Shown: piece by piece, positions 26,001 to 33,730 of the stretch | Position numbering within the stretch: position 1 is the first letter of the stretch | How the letters are laid out: each line of letters begins with the position of its first letter | NCBI GenBank assembly: GCA_029259935.1 | Contig: JAJDEH010000348.1 | Coordinates: 57,517 to 121,516, forward strand | DNA from: Planctomycetota bacterium | Lineage (GTDB): Bacteria > Planctomycetota > Planctomycetia > Pirellulales > Pirellulaceae | Reading direction: 5' to 3' | Length of the DNA stretch: 64,000 nucleotides | Notes under the pieces: generated by a model | What the model saw: the letters and a program-made list of their open reading frames with translations, nothing else | The model's database searches: none | Told to the model about the DNA's origin: nothing | Made by a program: the position numbers and the translations under genes

Positions 26001-27345
26001 CTCCTTCCTTGCAATCAGAGTTGCCCCACAGCGAGAAAAATGCCCCGGAAAAGCTATCTTCCGGAAGTGCGTATTTTACTTCCAACGATCCTCGCGATCC
26101 CTCGGCCGCCGTCACGTCGGTAACGGTGGCGATCGGTGTACCCAAGGCTCCCCAGTTACTGCTAAATTCTGTGATGTTGTCGTCTTGCTCGAACGACGCA
26201 AAGTGATAATCGAGTCCGTTCAGCATTCCCGGCAATCCATCGTCAAGAAGTCGAATATTGTCAAGCAGCAGCTCGCCCATGGGATGCTGATCGAGGTCGT
26301 TGACGATGAACTTCACTTCGTCGATGTCGGTGTTGTCAAACCCCGGCGGCCAAGGAACGTCCCACACGACGGTTTGCCAACTGTCAGCCACACCCGCCTT
26401 GCGCGTGGGAGTCCCGAAACCCGTTTGCGTCTCCGCATCCCAGAAAAAGAGGCTCAGGGGTACATCCGATGCGGAGACCTTCACGTCGGCGGCGACGCGG
26501 TTATAACTGCTCCAGTCCGGCATGTCGTCCAGTTGGTTGGTGCCGATTTCGGCGGTATTGAGCGTCGGATCCTCGCCGTTGACGTCGTCCCATTCCAAGT
26601 ACAAGGAACCCGTTGGCGTGGACGGATTGGCGCCGTTATGAGTCACCAATTCCAAACCGAACTCGCGATTCGGCAGCCAATTGAACCAGTTGCCCCCGTA
26701 GAACCACTGCCGCGATCCGTCATCCATGTCGTCCCATGGCTCAGTGCCGCCGGCGGTTACCAATCTCATGTCGTCCACGTAGAAAGTCGGCGCGGTGTTG
26801 TTCAAGTTGTCAAACACAAGGCTCAGATGCGAGACATTGCCGTACCCTGGAAGGCTTGTATCAAAGGCCCAAGTGCAAGTCTTCCACGCGTTGTGGTCAA
26901 GGTCGTTACATTGGATCGCTTCAATGGCCGGATTGAATCCCGGGCCGCGCACTTCCAACTTTACATCCACGCCGTTGGCACCGCCTACTTGATGGATGTC
27001 GGCTCGCAACTCAACCTTGCCTCGCCAATCCTCGCCCGTGAAGCCATCCGTACGGATCACCGTATAGTTGCTAACAGACGATGTTACACGAGAACGCAGG
27101 GTGTTTCGGTTGTCAAACGTAACCCAGTCCACGACGTTGGTATCCCCGCCAAAAGCCTCTCCAATCCACTTGTGCGAATCGGCGTTGTCCCATTCGGCGG
27201 AAGCGTTCAAGTACACCCGGCATTCCAACGGTTCCAATCGCCATTTCTTGCGCGCCCTGAAACTCGCTGCCAGACGTCGATTCAGTGCCGGAACATTCGA
27301 TCGCATCCGGTGGCCGGTTAGCCAGTTGACGAGCTTTTCCATCAT
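23020..27345 (-). CDS. Giant secreted protein: GH144-like glucanase, FG-GAP-like repeats and C-terminal metzincin-like domain
   Basis: A 1441-residue extracellular protein. Residues 37-48 read LEPLECRVYLNA, the planctomycete LEPR-XLL-type N-terminal signature. Three beta-sandwich, carbohydrate-binding-like modules follow (about 50-200, 200-375, 375-585), with endings such as TFYVDDMRLV and TFYIDNIKFV. Residues of about 590-1040 (FLDLVSRRAFSYFLDWYEP, later SSVDTAILLMGAL) match the glycoamylase/GH144 family, known for endo-beta-1,2-glucanases. Next come FG-GAP-like repeats of 47 residues (GDWNGDGTDEIGVHRGNLFY). The C-terminal 150 residues contain THELGHLLGLDD near residue 1405, a HExxHxxGxxD zinc site. 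AAAGGTGG precedes ATG 27345. It may degrade or bind extracellular beta-glucan; which modules are active is inferred. Confidence 0.82.
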   Translation of the reverse strand: MMEKLVNWLTGHRMRSNVPALNRRLAASFRARKKWRLEPLECRVYLNASAEWDNADSHKWIGEAFGGDTNVVDWVTFDNRNTLRSRVTSSVSNYTVIRTDGFTGEDWRGKVELRADIHQVGGANGVDVKLEVRGPGFNPAIEAIQCNDLDHNAWKTCTWAFDTSLPGYGNVSHLSLVFDNLNNTAPTFYVDDMRLVTAGGTEPWDDMDDGSRQWFYGGNWFNWLPNREFGLELVTHNGANPSTPTGSLYLEWDDVNGEDPTLNTAEIGTNQLDDMPDWSSYNRVAADVKVSASDVPLSLFFWDAETQTGFGTPTRKAGVADSWQTVVWDVPWPPGFDNTDIDEVKFIVNDLDQHPMGELLLDNIRLLDDGLPGMLNGLDYHFASFEQDDNITEFSSNWGALGTPIATVTDVTAAEGSRGSLEVKYALPEDSFSGAFFSLWGNSDCKEGGPPDRCSAPESIDFTDVFGASTEDKDFEQIHFWVRGSGLTQNIHNVKVELKDTADQFEKTAYRYITIDDSNTQWQKVVLDADVLNGDFWSYNQDAPDPRNMKFLVFVVESFFNAPTGTFYIDNIKFVDADDAAFDPARNSNDAFLDLVSRRAFSYFLDWYEPTTGLFQDRSEFPDLMSIAATGFGLTALSIGAQRGWIGDREAIDMIARTLATLRNGQTANDTVQDTIADTNGYKGLYYHFLGTDGKRKDPGSELSSVDTAILLMGALTAKEHFSQLLGEIDAETDTAIQNIISLVDELYHRVEWDWMLDSAINPTALGSNRFFQAWSPVHVPNKFEIEAPGGGYFSNFADGRPLQWDYSTDEVMLINILAIGSPTHPVSKEVFYAWERNVDPDRGIIHSFNGSYFTYFFAHLWIQFQNLGQDQPPPGGPIAVDWWQNSVQATLANQQFAIEHADGQVCDNDDDYATYGANSFGFTASDGPDGNYHAYGALPTDPRTEPEHDGTIAPYGAASAIMFEPQIAISALQHFFADTESWNYRIGFGDAFSLDPPDCSGPWYNRAVFGIDNGPMLMAIENYRSGFVWETIQRNSQINAALQSLFSANDAIGVHRDRFFFKDVTADGVWNGLSGGDDVDVFGIAGDIPLAGDWQGDGFDEVGVARVADGALWFFLDYNGSGRWDAGDVAKRFGIAGDQPTVGDWNGDGTDDIGVHRGNLFYLDSNGSGAFEGSDSVFRFGNPGDTPIIGDWNGDGTDEIGVHRGNLFYQDANGSGGFDGGDVAFRFGNPGDTPIIGDWNGDGTDEIGVHRGNLFYQDANGSGGFDGGDVAFRFGIPGDAPIIGNWPVPVTLRAAAGQIPSQSYSPLPFDVLRPIFIAATELLADTGLNDQQRAILDRADLRIADLVGARLGQTTGGVVTVDVNAAGYGWFADPTPYEDNEFSSIGGDNLVAVGDSAAIGLMDLLTVVTHELGHLLGLDDIQSHGLMNGRLDIGVRRHAG
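23521..23943. repeat. Tandem 141-bp coding repeats within the giant secreted protein
   Basis: Three successive units of exactly 141 bp (23521-23661, 23662-23802, 23803-23943) encode 47-residue FG-GAP-like repeats. I count only about five mismatches between units 1 and 2; unit 3 is more diverged and a fourth, weaker unit follows. The near identity of the first two points to recent duplication or gene conversion. Confidence 0.8.
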
Positions 27346-28202
27346 GGGATTGCCACCTTTACCGGGCTAGATAACTCGACGTCTTGGGTTTTTTCCGCAA
27401 CTGCCACGCAACGTATGCTGTTCGCGGAACCTTCAATCGGCCGGTGCCGGGCACGAACTCGCCAATTGGTGCGGCCGCCAAGAGGGGCGCGGCTCGACAT
27501 GTCTGGCTTCCGGCACCCGCCCCCCAGACTCCCCATCGCGCCAAGAGTGGCGAACGTGGACAATTGGTGTCGCGCATGACATCACCATAAGTCCGGTTTG
27601 GTAGGATGCCGGACCGACGGGAACTGATTTTTAATTTTTAATGGCCAATGATCACTCTGCTCCCTTACTCCTCTAATTGCATTTCCGGCGATCAAACCAG
27701 CGCGAAAACTTTCAAGAATTAAGAAAAATGCGACTGCTGGCCGCGGGGAGTTATTCTGCGGTCAAGCAAAGGCCACGGCCGTTGGCTGCCGGAGGTGCAA
27801 TGCGGCAACCGCGGAGCGAATCGCCTTTTTGAGGGCCTGGCCGCGGAGATTCAGAATCGGCCCTTCGATTTCGCGCACTCGTCGCTGGACGAGCGACCGG
27901 CTGGCGCTCCGCTTGCTTGGTCGCTTCGTCCGCTCGTCGCTGGCTGGCGACTGGTTTTGAACTTGAGTACAACGGAAGCCAACGTCGTACGGCGTTTCAC
28001 GGCTTTCAAAACGGCGGACCGTGGGTCGCGGTCAGGTCGCGACGTGAATCTTCATTCTGGCAATTGTTAAGCTCGCCATGAATTCTGGCCACGCACGACA
28101 AAAAGAGGTGCGCAATTTTTTCTGGCGGGCCGGCCGTAAGGCGTTGCCGTAGCCTAGTTGGACTCCAGCAACTGGCGGCGGTATGCGCCGGCCGTTGCCG
28201 TC
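27346..28202. other. Long intergenic region, no gene seen
   Basis: 857 bp between the start of the giant secreted gene and the end of the TadE gene. The part near 27346-27600 should hold the promoter of the giant gene. Around 27880-27960 several short inverted repeats based on GTCGC/GCGAC occur (for example GTCGCT-GGACG-AGCGAC). At 28125-28200 a GCCGGCCGT phrase occurs twice around a CCGTAGCCTAG also found in the REP-like cluster at 22540. The short frames show no ribosome sites or domains. Confidence 0.45.
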
Positions 28203-28619
28203 TTACGCGTCGAGGTCGGATGGCATGGTGCAGCGGCTGGAGATGGTTCCGCCGTTGATGAAGAAGGGGCTTAGCCACATGACTTCGTCGCTGGGGATCG
28301 AAATCGTGACTGTCACCGGTTGGAGGGTCTCCGTGATTTCCGCCTTCGTCGCGGGCTCGAAGCTGACCGTATAGCCGGTGAGCCCGGTGTCCGCCAGCGC
28401 TTGGTCGATCATGTCGCGTGCGTCCTGTTGGGTCGCGTCTCCAATCGTGTAGATGCGGCAACCGGCGCGAGTCGCTTCATGGATCGAGTGCTGAACCATC
28501 ACGGCTCGGCTTGCTTCGACGGTGCCCAGCAAGAGCAACACAAACAGAGGAAGCACGGTCGCGAATTCGACCGTGGCAACCCCGTGCCGTTTGCGAGTAC
28601 GTTGTTTGGCGGTATTCAT
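28203..28619 (-). CDS. TadE-like pseudopilin-related protein
   Basis: A 138-residue protein with the TadE hallmark: a basic N-terminus, then GVATVEFATVLPLFVLLLLG with the Glu that TadE-like proteins share with pseudopilins, then ASRAVMVQHSIHEATRAGCR. The rest is a periplasmic domain with a Cys near each end (GCRIY and SSRCTMP) that could form a disulfide. TadE-like proteins are minor pseudopilins of Tad (Flp) pili and of related export systems. It is the last gene of a three-gene minus-strand operon with a VWA TadG-like and a second TadE-like protein; the gap to the preceding gene is 27 bp. Confidence 0.85.
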   Translation of the reverse strand: MNTAKQRTRKRHGVATVEFATVLPLFVLLLLGTVEASRAVMVQHSIHEATRAGCRIYTIGDATQQDARDMIDQALADTGLTGYTVSFEPATKAEITETLQPVTVTISIPSDEVMWLSPFFINGGTISSRCTMPSDLDA

Positions 28620-28646
28620 TTCAGTCTTGGTTCCGTTGATCTTTGG

Positions 28647-29807
28647 TTATTGGACGATTTGCGTCCCTTTGACCGAAGCGGCCACTTTGCGGAAAGCATC
28701 CCTCAAATTCTCCGTGAGGATAGTTTGCCCCGAGCCGGAAGCCTTAAAGAATTTGGCGTCCGTCGCCGTGGCAATGTCCTCCATCAATTGATCGTCGGCG
28801 GAATTGCCTAAGCTGATGGTGTAAACTTTGACGTTCAGCGATTTTGCATAGTTCGCCATGTCCCGCGCGTAACCACGCGCATTGGATCTTGGCCTGTTCG
28901 CATGACCGTCGCTCATCAAGACAATCGCCCTGGCTACATCCTGCCGGGCGCTCACGTCCAAGTAGTGGGCTGCGTCCCGAATCGCGGCACCGATCGGAGT
29001 ATAGCTATTGTATTTGTTCGCAATCAGCGTTTCGTTGTTGAGTACGTTACTGCTCAGGGAATCGAATCCGGTAGTTAAGCTGGATTCCATGACCGCCACC
29101 CATTCCTCACTTTCGGACGGATAGAGGCTGGCGGGAGCGCTAGTGTACGGGATGCCCGTGTGGCCGCGACTGGCGGGATCATACGATCCGAGAATGGCTC
29201 CATATCCCATCACGCCGATCTGATCATCACCGTTGTTGCTTTGAATGACGTCGACAAACGCCGGTGCCGCGTCTTGCAGAGCCTCGATGCGGCCTTGGGA
29301 ACGCATGGACCCCGATAGGTCGAGGACCAACATCACGTCCAGCTTGCCACCGCCGAGTGTCGCGACCGCGTCGCGGGGTACGGCGAACTTATTCAGGCCC
29401 AGCACGCCCGCGAAGAACAGCGGCTCGTCGTCCAGACGCGCGAAGACTCGTACCGAGTCGGGCTCTTCGTTGGTCGCGGTAAACGTGCCCGTCGTGTCAT
29501 CCCACACTCCGGGAGTGACGGCGATGGCATCTTCCGGAACCGTGCGCAACCAACCGACGCGATTGAGCTGAACATATTCACGGGCGGACGCGACGGCGCT
29601 ATCGATGTTTCCGTCCTCTTTCAATGTCAGAGCGGCTGCCAATGTGCCGGCGTCGACGGCTGACTGCAGTTGAGAACGGACAAGGTACATTCGCGAAACA
29701 TCGACCGCGAAGGCAACCATGGCGACAAAAACGGTAAGCAGCAGGACGAGCAACACTAATGTCGTTCCACGTCTTCTGCGATTGAATCGGCATCTGGTGG
29801 ATATCAT
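28647..29807 (-). CDS. TadG-like protein with VWA domain
   Basis: A 386-residue protein. The N-terminus RRGTTLVLLVLLLTVFVAMV plus DVSRMYLVRSQLQSAVDAGT matches the Tad_N/TadG membrane segment and its following conserved Asp-rich helix. A VWA domain follows with MIDAS DLSGSM at residues 163-168 and later TPIGAAIRDA and VLMSDGHANR, so it should bind a divalent metal and probably a protein ligand. A GGAGCT site is located seven bases before ATG 29807. It lies between two TadE-like genes. The ATPase, secretin and prepilin genes of a full Tad system are not in the window, so this operon may supply accessory or specialised subunits. Confidence 0.85.
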   Translation of the reverse strand: MISTRCRFNRRRRGTTLVLLVLLLTVFVAMVAFAVDVSRMYLVRSQLQSAVDAGTLAAALTLKEDGNIDSAVASAREYVQLNRVGWLRTVPEDAIAVTPGVWDDTTGTFTATNEEPDSVRVFARLDDEPLFFAGVLGLNKFAVPRDAVATLGGGKLDVMLVLDLSGSMRSQGRIEALQDAAPAFVDVIQSNNGDDQIGVMGYGAILGSYDPASRGHTGIPYTSAPASLYPSESEEWVAVMESSLTTGFDSLSSNVLNNETLIANKYNSYTPIGAAIRDAAHYLDVSARQDVARAIVLMSDGHANRPRSNARGYARDMANYAKSLNVKVYTISLGNSADDQLMEDIATATDAKFFKASGSGQTILTENLRDAFRKVAASVKGTQIVQ

Positions 29808-29850
29808 GAAGTAGCTCCTGGGTGCGAATAGATGTTGCGAAGCTCAATGC

Positions 29851-30342
29851 TCAACCGCCGTTCCTTGCCTCCCGTGGTAGCGTGCAAGACGCCGTATAGG
29901 ACATGCCGCCGACAAATCTCGGCACGGGCATCCAAGTCATGTCCGCGTACGAGGCGGTGATTCGAACGGTCACCGGATCCCATTGTTCCGTAGAAGACAA
30001 GTTGATCGGATCCACCGATGTGTCGTAATCAGAAATACCCACCATGGCCAGCGTGCGATCGAGTTCGGTTTCCACATCGGCCGACGTCGCGCCTTCCAAC
30101 ACGGCAACGCGACAGCCAGAGCGGGCGGCATCTTCCATGCTGTTCATGCACATGATCGCCCGGCCTATCTCAACCATCGAGAACAGAAACAGAAAAATGA
30201 TCACCGCGACAAACGTAAATTCGACCGCGGTAGCGCCACGGCGTTCTTGTGAGCGACGTTGGCGCGAGCGTCTCGTCGCCGAAACCGTCCGGACGGGGTT
30301 CACGTTTGACGGAGACGCATTTGCTTGCACGTTGAAGTTCAT
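29851..30342 (-). CDS. TadE-like pseudopilin-related protein, first gene of operon
   Basis: A 163-residue protein. A 35-residue basic, Arg-rich leader (RRSRQRRSQERRGAT) precedes the TadE segment AVEFTFVAVIIFLFLFSMVE and IGRAIMCMNSMEDAARSGCR. The periplasmic part ends with SYTASCTLPREA, matching the C-terminal Cys context of the other TadE at 28203, so the two share architecture though not close identity. The 43-bp gap to the TadG-like gene and the same strand indicate one operon. The promoter should be in the 326-bp divergent region before the DUF502 gene. Confidence 0.83.
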   Translation of the reverse strand: MNFNVQANASPSNVNPVRTVSATRRSRQRRSQERRGATAVEFTFVAVIIFLFLFSMVEIGRAIMCMNSMEDAARSGCRVAVLEGATSADVETELDRTLAMVGISDYDTSVDPINLSSTEQWDPVTVRITASYADMTWMPVPRFVGGMSYTASCTLPREARNGG

Positions 30343-30668
30343 CTAGCTATCTGACTCAGTAAAGGTAGAACCGTTCAGAATCAATTAAACTTTAGGTTGC
30401 CATTGGCCGGGGGCAAACTGATTCCCCCAAAACGGACATGCGGTTGATACTTCCTGAACCGAATTCGCCCCTACGATCCGCCGAATCAGGACGACCAACA
30501 CGATCCAAGCTCGTTTCAATGTTCACGCAAGATTACCAGGCCGCCCAGCGAATACATTTCGGATGAACCGGGCATCCGGCCGTTTGGGAAACAACCAGGC
30601 TGCCGAACCTCGGATGAACTGCTGACGTCTTTCCCCAATCCAATCAATCTCTAATTGGAGGTGCCGTC
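30343..30668. other. Divergent promoter region
   Basis: 326 bp between the minus-strand Tad operon and the plus-strand DUF502 gene. It must hold both promoters. Near the right end GGAGGT (30657-30662) is the ribosome site of the DUF502 gene. I see no strong hairpin or RNA gene. Confidence 0.5.
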
Positions 30669-31250
30669 TTGATACTGAAACACATCACCAGATGCTTCGT
30701 CGCCGGAATCGTCGCCCTACTGCCAGTTGGCGGAGTGATTCTGGCCGTCGCTTATGCGGAATCCATGATCGCCAGCTCGGGAATCTATCAGTTGCCGTTT
30801 TACTTTCCCGGATTGGGATTGATTGCCGTCTGTTTGTTGGTGTACCTGTTGGGACTGGTTACCTCCACGTTCCTGGGCCGCTGGGCATGGGCTCGCATAG
30901 ACAGGGTCCTCCATGGCCTGCCTGCCTTGGGACGCCTGTATGCGACGCTCAAGCAGATTTTGGGCTATGGCAAAGGTGAAGATGCCATTTTTCTTTCCGT
31001 CGTGATGGTCCCCAGCGATCGGGGCGAGGGGGAAGAAATGGGCCTGGTGACCAATACTTGCACCACCGAGCAAGGCGGCGAGCAAAAGATCGTGTTCATT
31101 CCCAACGCCCCGGCACCGACGTCCGGTCGCCTGGTGGTCATTGACGCTAACAAGGTTCGAACAGTCAATATTTCGGTGCACGATGCCCTAAAAGCGCTGG
31201 TCGCGGTCGGCAAGGCAGACATCGATTGGGCGACGAACGCGACAAGCTAA
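30669..31250 (+). CDS. DUF502 family membrane protein (TTG start)
   Basis: A 193-residue inner-membrane protein of the DUF502 family. Two hydrophobic segments lie at residues 8-31 and 45-68 (LGLIAVCLLVYLLGLVTSTF). The family phrases ALLPVGGVILAV, GRWAWARIDRVLHGLPALGR and LYATLKQILGYG are present, and the soluble C-terminal part reads VFIPNAPAPTSGRLVVID. Translation appears to begin at TTG 30669: a GGAGGT box ends six bases before it and no ATG fits the conserved N-terminus. Function is unknown across the family. The gene ends 100 bp before the convergent DUF4139 gene, with a palindrome between. Confidence 0.85.
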   Translation: MILKHITRCFVAGIVALLPVGGVILAVAYAESMIASSGIYQLPFYFPGLGLIAVCLLVYLLGLVTSTFLGRWAWARIDRVLHGLPALGRLYATLKQILGYGKGEDAIFLSVVMVPSDRGEGEEMGLVTNTCTTEQGGEQKIVFIPNAPAPTSGRLVVIDANKVRTVNISVHDALKALVAVGKADIDWATNATS

Positions 31251-31261
31251 TAACCGCTCGT

Positions 31262-31323
31262 GCCGTGCGCGACAGATTTCGTTCTCCCCCTTGCCAATGG
31301 AGAGTTCGAGGGAGTCGCACGGC
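31262..31323. terminator. Candidate bidirectional terminator between DUF502 and DUF4139 genes
   Basis: Arms GCCGTGC-GC-GAC (31262-31273) and GTCGCACGGC (31314-31323) pair over ten positions with a two-base bulge, spanning most of the gap between convergent genes. No T tract follows, so termination is inferred from location. Confidence 0.35.
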
Positions 31324-31350
31324 CGCGAATTCTCTTGCCGCGAAAGTGAC

Positions 31351-33540
31351 CTATCCAAACGGATCGTCAAACCCAAAGGGACCGGGGTCCTTGAATTCGA
31401 CCTTGAGCAATTTCGCCATGGACCGCCAATGGTCGTGAAGTTGCTCTCGGATTTCGCGTTTCGTGTCGGTCGCCTTATCGAACCGGTCTTCCTGCTCGGT
31501 GAGTGTCGTGACGTAACGGCGATACAGGTCTGAGTCGCGATCCAATTGCGACATGTTATTCCGAATACGTGACTGCTCTTTGGCGATGTCGCTGGTCAAT
31601 TTTTTCTGCAAGACCAGCCTTTGGTCCAGGGTCGAAATTTTCTTTCTCAGTTCAAGCACCTGCTTGACCACCGCTACCAGATCGTCCGGCAAGCCCTTGA
31701 TGGCGATAAAGCCTTCCAACTCATTCAAGCCGACTTTGGTAAGATCGTGGCTTTCGCGTTTGGTGATTTGTTCGGGCACCAGGAACTCTTGCGTCTTTTC
31801 CGCCGCCACGCCAACTTCAAACCGAAGCACTGCATCGGTCGTCTCGCTTGGCAGTTCGGTATCCCGCAGTTTCCACCCTTTCGTATCCCGTGGCTGTTCG
31901 ATCATCAATGTGCGATCGTCGGTCGAGCTATTTTGGATCCGATACTGCTGTTCGCGCTGCACGAGGTAGGTCAGCTTGAGAAACCGTTGTGCGAGTTTGG
32001 CCAGTTCCAAGTCGCGCCGCTCGTCGGTTGTTGACTGTCGAATTCTGACTTCCACGTCTTGGGCGTAGCTGATCAATCGCTCTTCGCCGGCGCGCAGGTA
32101 TTCGATGCGGGCGTCGCCGGCGTAAGCGCCTTCTTCGAAGATGGTAATCGGTCCGCCGACAAGCGACTGGTCAAGGGCATTCGTCAGCCGAAAGGCGTGC
32201 ATCGGATGTTCTTCGTCGGCAGCGACGGTGAAAATGCTGAGTTTTTCGGTCTCAATTTTGTCATCGACGATGGGGATCAGCGCCGATTGTTGCCGCTCGA
32301 GGCTCACCGCGTCGTTGATGACATATTGAAACAGTTCGCCGATGTCGGATGCCGAAGCTTGCGCGACGACGCCTTCCGAAGGAGCGAGCGGCGCGACCGC
32401 CGCGCCGCCTGGTCCCCCAATCGCGCCGCCAAACCCACCACCGCCTCCCCCAAAACCGCCACCGCCGCCTCCACCGAAACCGCCTCCACCGAAACCGCCT
32501 CCTCCTCCGAGGCCGCCTCCTCCTCCGAGGCCGCCGCCACGGCCACTTCTGCCAATCGTGGGAATCACCGAGGTAACCAAGGGGCGTTGGCTTCTTCCAC
32601 CGAAAGCAACTTCACCGTCGGCCGCTTGCCCCATGTCTAGCTTGCCCAAAGCGGGACTGTACACGCGGGCGGCCAGCGAGGGCGGCACCGAAGGCAGCAG
32701 CGATTGGCGTTTGACTAGCAACGGGCGATACAAGTCCATCTGAAATGTGACCGGGCGGCCGCTGGCCAGCGTCATGCCGACGCGATCCCAAGTTGCTTCG
32801 GTGGTGTTTTCGACAATCGCCCAGCCCTGCAACAGCGAATCGTCGTCGCCGCCCAGCACGATGCGATAGCTGGTTTTCCAGATCGGGACCGCTCGGATGT
32901 AGCCGATCCGCACCGTGCGGCGACCGGCTCCGGCGAACTGAAAGTGGACCGTCTTCTTTTCGTCGTGCCGTCCGGCGACAACCTGACGCAGCGCGTCGCG
33001 CAGTTCGTCGTTTAGTTTTTCGTCGACCAAGGCGATTTCGCCGACCGCGTCGAGCGGCACGCCGCGCAGGCCCTTGTCGGTCAACAGGTTCATCACTTCC
33101 CGATTGAGAACCTGTTGGCCAACTTGGTAAGTCTTCAATTCGACACCCACAATCGTGCCGGTTGTCTTTCCGCCATCCAGCTTGACCTCTTCGCCTCGCA
33201 ATTGATGCAGCAGTTCGGCGAGCGTCGGTTCGCCGGTCAGGTCCAGTGAGAAGTTTCGCAGCCGCTCGGCCGGCGGCGAGTGCGACGGATAGTTGACCGC
33301 GCGAATGTGCCCGCCGCCGAGATCTTGAACGACGACACTCTTGAGCAAATCGTTAATGTCTTTCACGTCGAATTTCAACTCGACGTCGACGTCTCCCTCG
33401 ACTTCTTTCTCATGTTCAAAAAAGCCCAGCCCCGAATTAAACAAAACCACCCTTCGCAGCGGCAGATCCACCGGTTCGGCAGCCGTGGCGGCGACGAGCA
33501 TTGCAAATAGCGCGAACAAGGCAAGAACAAACCGGGCCAT
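31351..33540 (-). CDS. Secreted DUF4139-family protein with Gly-rich insert
   Basis: A 729-residue exported protein (signal peptide FVLALFALFAMLVAATAAEP). The N-terminal domain starts VDLPLRRVVLFNSGLGFFEH and the following beta-rich region matches DUF4139, a domain of unknown function often with a mucoidy-inhibitor-like layout. Around residues 330-385 a tract of repeated GGGGFGGG-like units interrupts the domain, preceded by SQRPLVTSVIPTIG. A coiled-coil segment near residues 640-700 (KKISTLDQRLVLQKKLTSDI, then EQSRIRNNMSQLD) ends the protein. AGGAGAT precedes ATG 33540 by seven bases. It is divergently placed from two STN-like genes, which may be functionally linked. Confidence 0.82.
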   Translation of the reverse strand: MARFVLALFALFAMLVAATAAEPVDLPLRRVVLFNSGLGFFEHEKEVEGDVDVELKFDVKDINDLLKSVVVQDLGGGHIRAVNYPSHSPPAERLRNFSLDLTGEPTLAELLHQLRGEEVKLDGGKTTGTIVGVELKTYQVGQQVLNREVMNLLTDKGLRGVPLDAVGEIALVDEKLNDELRDALRQVVAGRHDEKKTVHFQFAGAGRRTVRIGYIRAVPIWKTSYRIVLGGDDDSLLQGWAIVENTTEATWDRVGMTLASGRPVTFQMDLYRPLLVKRQSLLPSVPPSLAARVYSPALGKLDMGQAADGEVAFGGRSQRPLVTSVIPTIGRSGRGGGLGGGGGLGGGGGFGGGGFGGGGGGGFGGGGGGFGGAIGGPGGAAVAPLAPSEGVVAQASASDIGELFQYVINDAVSLERQQSALIPIVDDKIETEKLSIFTVAADEEHPMHAFRLTNALDQSLVGGPITIFEEGAYAGDARIEYLRAGEERLISYAQDVEVRIRQSTTDERRDLELAKLAQRFLKLTYLVQREQQYRIQNSSTDDRTLMIEQPRDTKGWKLRDTELPSETTDAVLRFEVGVAAEKTQEFLVPEQITKRESHDLTKVGLNELEGFIAIKGLPDDLVAVVKQVLELRKKISTLDQRLVLQKKLTSDIAKEQSRIRNNMSQLDRDSDLYRRYVTTLTEQEDRFDKATDTKREIREQLHDHWRSMAKLLKVEFKDPGPFGFDDPFG

Positions 33541-33639
33541 ATTTATCTCCTGTTAGTCTCTTTGGTCTTAAGCCGAACCGAGCCGGCGGGCGCTGTACAA
33601 GCAAAGATCATGCCGCTTTGTTCGTCATTGACTCACTAG

Positions 33640-33730
33640 CAGAATTGGCGCGCTATTGGCACTCATCACTGGCTCCATCCCGAGGAGGCCCTCGCGAGGC
33701 CGTACCGGAAACAAAGGGGAGAGTTTGCAA
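33640..33730 (+). repeat. Duplicated leader 1 of the STN-like gene pair
   Basis: The segment CAGAATTGGCGCGCTATTGG at 33640 recurs as CAGCATTGGCGCGCCATTGG at 34609, and both are followed at the same distance (91 and 90 bp) by TTGCAAATGA-TATGCGGGTA. The duplication thus included the 5' leader, which may hold a shared regulatory element. Confidence 0.6.

Noticed and set aside
25909..27321. 470-codon open frame on the plus strand
   Set aside because: Antisense to the giant secreted protein and without domain character.
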